Of a DNA stretch of 12,370 nucleotides, positions 6,800 to 12,370 are shown piece by piece. Made by a program: the position numbers and the translations under genes. The first letter of the stretch is position 1. Each line of letters begins with the position of its first letter. The notes below the pieces were generated by a model. That model ran no database searches. It was not told where the DNA came from and saw nothing but the letters and a program-made list of their open reading frames with translations. The stretch is from Erysipelothrix sp. (lineage in GTDB: Bacteria > Bacillota_I > Bacilli_A > Erysipelotrichales > Erysipelotrichaceae): contig JAAYNU010000022.1 of assembly GCA_012520695.1 (NCBI GenBank), positions 1-12,370 on the forward strand. The letters run 5' to 3'.

Positions 6800-7723
6800 A
6801 TGACAAATAAAGTTATCAATATCAATATCAATCGTAATGTCACTTTAGAACTGTTCATGCATGAAAACCAACCGCGCCCTACCATCCTTCTGTTTCCTGG
6901 CGGTGGATATGATTATTGCAGTGAGCGCGAATCCAATCCAATCGCGAATGCGTTCTTTGATGAAGGCTATAATGCAGCTATCTTAAGATACAGTGTGGGT
7001 GAGTTTAAAAACTTCGCCCATGCACTCGATGATGCGAATGAAGCTATGAGTATATTATCAAGTCACAGTTCGGTGAAAAGTGAAAAGATTGCGGTAATCG
7101 GATTCTCAGCAGGGGGTCACCTAGCAGCTTCCTTATCTTTAATGGGTACAATGAAACCAAGTCTATGCATTCTAGGATACCCCGCGACATTAAAGTCTTT
7201 CTCTAAAATTATGAGAATTGAGTCAGAATCACTGCATACCTTAATCGATAAATCTACACCACCAACTTTCATATTCTCAACCTTTGAGGATCAACTCGTT
7301 CCAATAGATAATACGACAAAATACATTGAGGCACTGGAATTGAATGATGTTCCCTTTGAAGCGCATATCTTCCAAAAAGGTAAGCATGGTCTTGCCTTAG
7401 GAGACAAACGAACCAACATGGGTGAAGCAGATAAAATCGAACCGGCTTTCGCAAAGTGGTTTCCTTTATGCATGATGTGGTTGAAAGAGAACTGGGGATA
7501 TGTTGAACGAGAGAAGAATCAAGAACCCTCAATTCGAGATCTAATGGTAAACGAAACCAATAAGAATCTCATTCTTGAAGCCTTTGATATTTTCGAATCT
7601 CGAGAGACCCTAACGATTTGTAGAGGACACACATTGGATAATATGAATAAGATACTTCCGGATGTGTTTACTCTGGATAAAATAAATGAATTGAAAAATA
7701 GACTCATCGAAAGTGCACATTAA
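6800..7723 (+). CDS. Alpha/beta-hydrolase esterase with C-terminal helical extension
   Basis: A 307-residue cytoplasmic protein with no signal peptide. Residues 1 to about 235 form an acetyl-esterase/carboxylesterase type alpha/beta hydrolase: oxyanion-loop glycines 34-36 in FPGGGYDY, nucleophile Ser103 in GFSAGGH, and likely Asp164 (FEDQLVP) and His196 (GKHGLAL). This fits enzymes that remove acetyl or other short acyl groups, for instance from sugars; the substrate is unknown. The hydrolase domain usually ends near the WLKENWGY at about 235, and about 70 further residues form a predicted helical tail that is not part of the core fold. GGAGG lies 5 bases before the ATG. It stands alone with its own promoter and terminator, next to a sugar-phosphatase-like HAD gene on the other strand. 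Confidence 0.85.
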   Translation: MTNKVINININRNVTLELFMHENQPRPTILLFPGGGYDYCSERESNPIANAFFDEGYNAAILRYSVGEFKNFAHALDDANEAMSILSSHSSVKSEKIAVIGFSAGGHLAASLSLMGTMKPSLCILGYPATLKSFSKIMRIESESLHTLIDKSTPPTFIFSTFEDQLVPIDNTTKYIEALELNDVPFEAHIFQKGKHGLALGDKRTNMGEADKIEPAFAKWFPLCMMWLKENWGYVEREKNQEPSIRDLMVNETNKNLILEAFDIFESRETLTICRGHTLDNMNKILPDVFTLDKINELKNRLIESAH

Positions 7724-7735
7724 AGTGCACTTTTT
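7710..7735 (+). terminator. Rho-independent terminator of the esterase gene
   Basis: A 9-base-pair stem AAAGTGCAC / GTGCACTTT (7710-7718 with 7725-7733), loop ATTAAA, followed by T's to 7735. The esterase stop TAA (7721-7723) lies in the loop. The GTGCAC core is itself a palindrome. Confidence 0.75.
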
Positions 7736-7751
7736 AATTACAAATTAAGTT

Positions 7752-7809
7752 TCGGTACAATGGAAATCGCTTATAGTCATACAAGTTGGGCTGAAGTTTC
7801 ATTGTCCGA
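7752..7809. promoter_or_regulatory. Imperfect inverted repeat upstream of the PTS operon
   Basis: CGG-t-ACAATG-g-AAA (7753-7766) is mirrored by TTTCATTGTCCG (7797-7808), with an outer T-A pair at 7752 and 7809. Twelve inner base pairs match, with two single-base bulges on the left. The arm centres are about 43 bases apart, close to four helical turns. The right arm covers the -35 box. It could be a paired operator for the PRD regulator encoded next; this is inferred from position only. Confidence 0.4.
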
Positions 7810-7830
7810 GGTAACGCTTACATCTATAAT
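7802..7830 (+). promoter_or_regulatory. Promoter of the PTS operon
   Basis: TTGTCC (7802-7807), 17-base spacer, perfect -10 TATAAT (7825-7830). Initiation near 7837 would leave a leader of about 14 bases before the GTG start, just enough to hold the AGGAGG at 7837-7842. The spacer contains the symmetric GTAA-CGC-TTAC (7811-7821), which resembles a LacI/CcpA-type site but is one base short of the usual 14-base cre form. Confidence 0.6.
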
Positions 7831-7850
7831 ATAACTAGGAGGAATAATTA

Positions 7851-9899
7851 GTGATCAGAGAAACATCAAATGCATTAATTAAATATCTCACTCAATTTAA
7901 TCATGCGACTGTTGAGAAGGTTTCACTTGCATTAAACATCTCTAAAAAACGGTTGTGGTATGAGATTAGTATTCTCAATGAAGCCCTCGAGCGATTGAAT
8001 GGTGATTTAATAACATTGAATCAAGGGAGTATCGAGGTACCAAATAGTTTCGAAAGTAATCAAGAAATACTTATTAAATTTCTTGAAACAAAGGAACTAA
8101 TTCCAGCCACTCACCGATCTTATGCGATTGCGGTATATGTGTCCATGAGACAAGATTGGGTATCGTTGAAACATCTCGAAAATTTACTGAACCTAAGTAA
8201 AAATAGTGTTCTCTCTGAGTTGAAATTATTCAGAGAACTTGCATCGGATTATGATGTGGAACTCTTAAACAACAGAAAAGATGGTTACTACCTCGAAGGT
8301 AGTGAGGAAGCCATTCGGAAATTAAGTGAACTCTCAATGAGTCAGTTAACGTCTGTAGACTACGGATTAGGAATTATTAAAGAAATGTTTGCGATGTGGG
8401 ATCTTGATTATAACAGAGATTATATTGAGGATGTCGTCGTGAAATCTGCATCTCAATACAATGTGAATTTTGTGGTTGAACGATATGATGATTTCATCAA
8501 CACGCTGATGTTGATAAGTATTAAAAAGAGAAGCAATCCAATATCATATGACGCTGATGTGATTGAGTATATTGAGAAACAACCACTCTTTGAGCTTGGA
8601 GTAAAAATAAATGCTGAGCTAAAGATTGTGGGAGAAAATGAAGATGTGTTCACAACACTAAGACTGTTAGGGGCTCTGCAGGGAAGTCAGTACCTTGCAT
8701 ATGATGAGAACCTAAAAAGAATTAGTGCAGAAATTGTAGCAAGAGTCAAAGCACTCACACTTGCGAGTTTCTCTTCTATAAACACAGTGACGCTTGAAAA
8801 GAATTTATATGAACATCTGGTTCCTTGCTATTTCAGAGTAAAATTTGATATACCGACTGTGAATCCATTTACAGAAATGATTAAGGACCAGTATTTAGAT
8901 TTATTCCTCTTGATTAAAAGGTGTCTTGAACCCTTCGAATCGTATGTTGGTAAAAGACTGACTGATGATGAATTATCATATTTTACGATTCATTTTGGAG
9001 GTCAACTTAGAAGTGAACAACCTCAAAATAGGGATTTGAATGTAATCACTGTTTGTCCAAACGGTATTAGTTCATCACTCGTGCTAAATTCGCAGTTGAA
9101 GACTATTTTTCCATCTTTCAACTTTCTTGGGTTTCATACAGTACAAGAATTAGAATATTTGAGTGATGATGATTATGATGTGATCTTCTCAACCGTTCCG
9201 ATTAACTCGACAAAACCATTCTTTGTAGTCAAACCAATTATGAACGATGTCGAGAAGGATATATTACGACGACAGGTCAAACTGGCGTTTAATTTAGAAG
9301 ATACGAATACATCTGTTGATATCGCTAAAATCATGACAGTAGTCAGAAAGTATGCAACGATCAAAGATGAAGTAAGCCTATATGAAGATCTATATGAGCT
9401 TGTTTACAAAAACGAAATTAAGAAAGAAGGCATAAACTTGGATGAACTATTGACGAATCAAATGATTCGATACACTAACGAAACATTAACTTGGGAAGAA
9501 GGGATAAAGCTTGCGGCGCAACCATTGCTGCAAAATGGATATATCGAGGAACGGTACATAGATGCAATGATCTCAAAAGTAATTGAGATTGGACCTTACA
9601 TTGTGATTGCACCAAAAGTTGCAATTCCACATGCGAGACCAGAAGATGGTGCACTAAAAATGGGGATTAGTCTATTGCATAGTGAAAAACCAATTCAATT
9701 TGATTTTGAAGATGAAGATACAAACGTTCATTTAATATTTGTATTGAGTGGGGTGGATAATACATCTCATTTAACAGCACTTCAACAACTTGCTTCCTTA
9801 TTAGAAGAGGAAGAAGATATTGATTACATGGTAAATGAGAAAAATATTGATCAGTTGTATCAGTTTATACAAACTAAAGTAGAAGGGATGGAAAACTAA
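7851..9899 (+). CDS. PRD-containing PTS transcriptional regulator with EIIB-like and EIIA domains
   Basis: A 682-residue regulator of the MtlR/LicR/UlaR type that would switch on the PTS operon according to the phosphorylation state of the PTS. Domains in order: two helix-turn-helix regions (about 1-60 and 90-145), PRD1 (about 170-285), PRD2 (about 290-390), EIIB-like domain (about 395-480) with Cys402 in VCPNGISSS, and EIIA of the mannitol/fructose family (about 528-678) with His594 in AIPHARPEDG and a second His in SHLTAL. PRD2 keeps both histidines (His322 in EHL, His381 in IHFGG). PRD1 appears to have lost both: Ile222 and Arg271 stand where His is usual. With DNA-binding HTHs and no RNA-binding CAT domain it should act on DNA. 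GTG start with AGGAGG 8 bases upstream. Its stop shares a base with the EIIB ATG. Confidence 0.9.
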   Translation: MIRETSNALIKYLTQFNHATVEKVSLALNISKKRLWYEISILNEALERLNGDLITLNQGSIEVPNSFESNQEILIKFLETKELIPATHRSYAIAVYVSMRQDWVSLKHLENLLNLSKNSVLSELKLFRELASDYDVELLNNRKDGYYLEGSEEAIRKLSELSMSQLTSVDYGLGIIKEMFAMWDLDYNRDYIEDVVVKSASQYNVNFVVERYDDFINTLMLISIKKRSNPISYDADVIEYIEKQPLFELGVKINAELKIVGENEDVFTTLRLLGALQGSQYLAYDENLKRISAEIVARVKALTLASFSSINTVTLEKNLYEHLVPCYFRVKFDIPTVNPFTEMIKDQYLDLFLLIKRCLEPFESYVGKRLTDDELSYFTIHFGGQLRSEQPQNRDLNVITVCPNGISSSLVLNSQLKTIFPSFNFLGFHTVQELEYLSDDDYDVIFSTVPINSTKPFFVVKPIMNDVEKDILRRQVKLAFNLEDTNTSVDIAKIMTVVRKYATIKDEVSLYEDLYELVYKNEIKKEGINLDELLTNQMIRYTNETLTWEEGIKLAAQPLLQNGYIEERYIDAMISKVIEIGPYIVIAPKVAIPHARPEDGALKMGISLLHSEKPIQFDFEDEDTNVHLIFVLSGVDNTSHLTALQQLASLLEEEEDIDYMVNEKNIDQLYQFIQTKVEGMEN

Positions 9900-10189
9900 T
9901 GCTAAAGATAGTCACAGTATGTGGAAATGGAATTGGAAGTAGCTTGATGCTGAAAATGAAGATTGAGGCAATTGCTAAGGAAAATAACATTCCAGTTTCG
10001 GTAGAACCCAGCGATTCAAATGCAGCTACAGGAAAAGATTGCGATCTGTTCGTAACTGTAAAAGAATTTGCAAGCATATTCAAACCGAACCAGCGTGTAG
10101 CAATTACACGAAGCTACATGAATGTAAAGAAAATAACTGAAGATGTACTACCTATATTAATAGAGCTTAATGAAGCTAAAGGAGAATAA
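9899..10189 (+). CDS. PTS EIIB component, ascorbate/galactitol type
   Basis: A 96-residue cytoplasmic phosphocarrier that takes a phosphate from EIIA and passes it to the sugar as it crosses EIIC. Cys8 in VTVCGNGIGSSLMLK is the expected phosphorylation site, the motif of the UlaB/SgaB family. Length and the beta-alpha pattern agree. It begins on the last base of the regulator stop (TAATG) with GAAGGGATGG upstream, and ends 2 bases before the EIIC start. No free-standing EIIA gene accompanies it, so its phosphate may come from the EIIA domain of the regulator or from an EIIA elsewhere. The name ulaB is avoided because the substrate is doubtful. Confidence 0.92.
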   Translation: MLKIVTVCGNGIGSSLMLKMKIEAIAKENNIPVSVEPSDSNAATGKDCDLFVTVKEFASIFKPNQRVAITRSYMNVKKITEDVLPILIELNEAKGE

Positions 10190-10191
10190 TA

Positions 10192-11565
10192 ATGGAAGGA
10201 ATATTAAATTTTTTATCTGATATATTACAACAACCAGCATTCTTAATGGGGATCGTTGCTATGGTTGGGCTTATCGCATTGCGTGAGCCAGGACATAAAG
10301 TATTAACAGGGACATTGGGTCCAATTCTTGGTTACTTAATGCTATCTGCAGGGGCAGATGTCATTGTCGCTAACCTTGAACCACTATCAATTATGATAGA
10401 AAAAGGATTCAATATCGTAGGGGTTGTACCAAACAACGAGGCAGTGACCTCAGTTGCGCAGGCACTACTCGGAGTCGAAACAATGAGTATTCTCGTTGCA
10501 GGACTCGTATTTAACGTCATCATTGCTCGATTCACTCGATACAAATATGTGTTCTTAACAGGACACCATAGTTTCTTTATGGCATGTTTACTATCAGCTG
10601 TACTTGGAGCAATTGGATTCAGTGGAACTCCAATGATTCTACTAGGCGGATTCTTCCTCGGTGCTTGGAGTGCTATTTCACCAGCAATTGGTCAAAAATA
10701 TACACTTAAAGTAACAGAAGGTGATGAAGTTGCTATGGGTCACTTCTCTAGTCTTGGATACTATGTATCTGCTTGGATTGGTGGCATTGTTGGTAAAGGT
10801 TCAAAGAGTACTGAAGATATTGAAGTACCCGAAAAATTCAGTTTTATCCGAAACACTACAATTTCTACTGCTCTAACAATGATTATTATCTATTTAATCG
10901 CTGCGTTTGCTGCAGGTGGAGAATTCATTACTGCTGAATTATCAGCGGGTGTTAACCCATACGTATTCTCAATTCTATGTGGATTGAAGTTTGCAGTTGG
11001 TGTTGCTGTTGTTTATGCCGGTGTACGTATGATTCTAGCGGATCTAATCCCAGCATTCCAAGGTATCGCAAACAAAGTTATTCCAAATGCAATCCCTGCA
11101 GTTGACTGTGCAGTATTCTTCCCTTATGCACCTACAGCTGTAATTATTGGATTCGTTTCCAGCTTTATCGGTGGAATCATCGGGATGCTAGTACTTGGAT
11201 TTACAGGTGGAGTATTAATTATTCCAGGACTTGTACCTCACTTCTTCTGTGGAGCTACCGCTGGTATTTATGGTAACTCAACAGGTGGTCGTCGTGGTGC
11301 AATTATTGGAGCATTCGTTAACGGATTGATGTTAGCATTCTTACCAGCACTTCTATTACCAGTTCTTGGATCACTCGGATTTGCTAATACAACTTTCGGT
11401 GATGTTGACTTTGCAGTAATCGGATTACTTCTTGGTTATGTTGGAGAAATTCTTGGAAACATGGGAATCTACATCGTTGCTGGAGTTACAGTCGTTGCAT
11501 TGATCCTACCAAGCATCCTAAGACCATCGAAAGAAGCAATCAACAACGTTTACGTAGAAGAATAA
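10192..11565 (+). CDS. PTS EIIC component, UlaA (SgaT) family
   Basis: A 457-residue membrane permease with about ten hydrophobic segments, homologous to the E. coli ascorbate transporter UlaA along its length. Shared features are LTGH (His125, UlaA His135), a GH at His184 (UlaA His194), GVRM, and AVDCA with Asp305 (UlaA Asp314), then FAP/YAP-AVIIGF. Several positions that bind vitamin C in UlaA differ: Thr86-Tyr87 correspond to about Asn82-Glu83, Gln139 to Phe129, Gln195 to Phe185. The alignment is by eye from memory of UlaA and is weakest at 82-83. AAGGAG precedes the ATG. It is followed after 24 bases by the transaldolase gene. Family membership is sure; the sugar carried is unknown and unlikely to be ascorbate. 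Confidence 0.92.
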   Translation: MEGILNFLSDILQQPAFLMGIVAMVGLIALREPGHKVLTGTLGPILGYLMLSAGADVIVANLEPLSIMIEKGFNIVGVVPNNEAVTSVAQALLGVETMSILVAGLVFNVIIARFTRYKYVFLTGHHSFFMACLLSAVLGAIGFSGTPMILLGGFFLGAWSAISPAIGQKYTLKVTEGDEVAMGHFSSLGYYVSAWIGGIVGKGSKSTEDIEVPEKFSFIRNTTISTALTMIIIYLIAAFAAGGEFITAELSAGVNPYVFSILCGLKFAVGVAVVYAGVRMILADLIPAFQGIANKVIPNAIPAVDCAVFFPYAPTAVIIGFVSSFIGGIIGMLVLGFTGGVLIIPGLVPHFFCGATAGIYGNSTGGRRGAIIGAFVNGLMLAFLPALLLPVLGSLGFANTTFGDVDFAVIGLLLGYVGEILGNMGIYIVAGVTVVALILPSILRPSKEAINNVYVEE

Positions 11566-11589
11566 TATTTAAGAAAGAGGAGATAATAA

Positions 11590-12294
11590 ATGAGTAAAAT
11601 TAAAATATATGCAGATGGCGCTGATGTTAATAAAATGCTTGAAGTATACAAAAAAGGAATTGCCCAAGGATTTACAACAAACCCATCTTTAATGAAAGTG
11701 GCAGGAGTTGAAGACTACAATGTGTTCGCACAAGAAGTCGTAAAAGCTATACCAGACCTTTCGGTGTCGTTTGAAGTTTTTGCGGATGATTTCGATACTA
11801 TGCGCAAAGAAGCACAAAAAATTGCGCAATACGGTCCGAATGTTTTCGTAAAGATTCCAATCACTAATACTAAAGGCGAATCATCGCTACCCCTTGTTAA
11901 AGAGTTATCAGATCAAGGTGTTAACTTAAACATCACCGCGATCCTAACAATCGAACAAGTGAAAGAAACGGTAGAAGCACTTAATGAAAACAGTAAAAGC
12001 ATCGTCTCTGTATTTGCAGGGCGTGTTGCTGATACTGGTGTAGACCCAATTCCATTAATGGAAGCAAGTGCTGAAGTTTGCCACAGTAAAAAGAATGTTG
12101 AATTATTGTGGGCAAGTACACGCGAAGTGTTGAATATTTCTCAAGCAGAAAAAGCGGGTGCAGATATTGTTACAGTACCAAATGCATTGCTTGATAAATT
12201 ACCGATGCTTGGTAAAAATCTCCTGGAATTATCATTGGACACAGTAAAAATGTTCAATACAGACATTAAGGCATTAGGCTATAAGATTCTCTAA
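11590..12294 (+). CDS. Transaldolase-family protein (short form)
   Basis: A 234-residue class I aldolase-fold enzyme of the transaldolase / fructose-6-phosphate aldolase family. Lys88 in VFVKIPIT is the Schiff-base lysine; Asp9 in YADGADV, the GFTTNPSLM loop and the ADIVTVPNALLDKL segment near the C-terminus are family marks. At the two positions that separate the activities, it has Glu62 (SFEVFAD) and Phe142 (VSVFAGR), as in transaldolase, rather than the Gln and Tyr of fructose-6-phosphate aldolase. It would thus transfer a three-carbon dihydroxyacetone unit between sugar phosphates in the cytoplasm. GAGGAG lies 7-8 bases before the ATG. As the last gene of the PTS operon it probably works on the phosphorylated sugar or its product. 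The length is that of the short, FSA-like subfamily. Confidence 0.9.
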   Translation: MSKIKIYADGADVNKMLEVYKKGIAQGFTTNPSLMKVAGVEDYNVFAQEVVKAIPDLSVSFEVFADDFDTMRKEAQKIAQYGPNVFVKIPITNTKGESSLPLVKELSDQGVNLNITAILTIEQVKETVEALNENSKSIVSVFAGRVADTGVDPIPLMEASAEVCHSKKNVELLWASTREVLNISQAEKAGADIVTVPNALLDKLPMLGKNLLELSLDTVKMFNTDIKALGYKIL

Positions 12295-12305
12295 TGGATG
12301 ATACT

Positions 12306-12334
12306 AAAAGACCTCAACTCAGTTGAGGTCTTTT
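12306..12334. terminator. Strong hairpin terminator of the PTS operon
   Basis: AAAAGACCTCAA (12306-12317) pairs perfectly with TTGAGGTCTTTT (12323-12334); the 5-base centre CTCAG can add one more pair. T-runs of four flank it on both strands, so it can also stop transcription from the right. It begins 11 bases after the transaldolase stop. Confidence 0.88.
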
Positions 12335-12370
12335 GCATATAAATAGGTATTACCAATGCGTTTAGCAACA
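12319..12370 (-). CDS. Possible 3' end of a convergent gene (partial)
   Basis: Read on the - strand, one frame is open from the window edge to a TGA at 12321-12319, coding for VAKRIGNTYLYAKDLN. The stop falls in the loop of the terminator hairpin, as seen for other genes in this window, which is why this frame is preferred. Sixteen residues are far too few to identify a protein, and another frame on the same strand is also open to the window edge. Confidence 0.3.
   Translation of the reverse strand, partial: VAKRIGNTYLYAKDLN

Noticed and set aside
6813..6834. ATCAAT short tandem repeat at the 5' end of the esterase gene
   Set aside because: Only about three imperfect units coding for INININ, a beta strand in the protein; too short to be called a phase-variable repeat.
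7269..7532. 87-codon - strand open frame inside the esterase gene
   Set aside because: It lies antisense to the conserved Asp164 and His196 region of the esterase and shows no family features.
7761..7776. TGGAAATCGCTTATAG as a cre (CcpA) site
   Set aside because: It has one base too many between the AA and CG positions and lacks the closing CA, so it does not fit the cre consensus.
7837..7850. RNA antiterminator (RAT) target for the PRD regulator
   Set aside because: The predicted leader is only about 14 bases, with no terminator before the gene, and the regulator has DNA-binding HTHs rather than a CAT RNA-binding domain.

Overview
The window is A+T-rich, tightly packed bacterial chromosome. 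The type II fatty-acid operon order, AGGAGG-type ribosome binding sites and PTS genes point to a low-GC Firmicute (Bacillota), perhaps an Erysipelotrichia-like or other Bacilli lineage. The lineage is an inference: there is no rRNA here, and reading alone cannot place the genus.

Region 1 (1-6033, + strand) is a fatty-acid and phospholipid operon: accA (3' part) - fabH - acpP - fabD - fabG - fabF - fabZ - acpS - plsC. AccA helps make malonyl-CoA, FabD moves malonyl to ACP, FabH primes the chain, FabF elongates, FabG and FabZ reduce and dehydrate. AcpS arms ACP with its prosthetic group and PlsC puts the acyl chain into phosphatidic acid. Most genes overlap, which suggests translational coupling. 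The one real gap, before acpP, holds a good extended -10 promoter overlapped by a perfect 8-3-8 inverted repeat resembling the FabT operator of lactic acid bacteria. No enoyl-ACP reductase is present in the visible part.

Region 2 (6030-7735) holds a HAD-family phosphatase on the - strand, convergent with plsC and sharing a terminator with it, and a divergent + strand esterase with an extra C-terminal helical segment and its own terminator.

Region 3 (7724-12334, + strand) is a PTS operon: an MtlR/LicR-type PRD regulator with fused EIIB-like and EIIA domains, a UlaB-type EIIB, a UlaA-type EIIC and a transaldolase-family protein, closed by a strong hairpin terminator. It looks like a self-regulated sugar uptake unit. 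The EIIC lacks several ascorbate-contacting residues of E. coli UlaA, no ascorbate catabolic genes are present, and the transaldolase has true-transaldolase rather than fructose-6-phosphate-aldolase residues. The substrate is therefore unlikely to be ascorbate and is unknown. This is the least explained system in the window.

The last bases may hold the 3' end of a convergent - strand gene. No gene-free stretch exceeds 300 bases, and no tRNA, rRNA, CRISPR array, insertion sequence or attachment site was seen.
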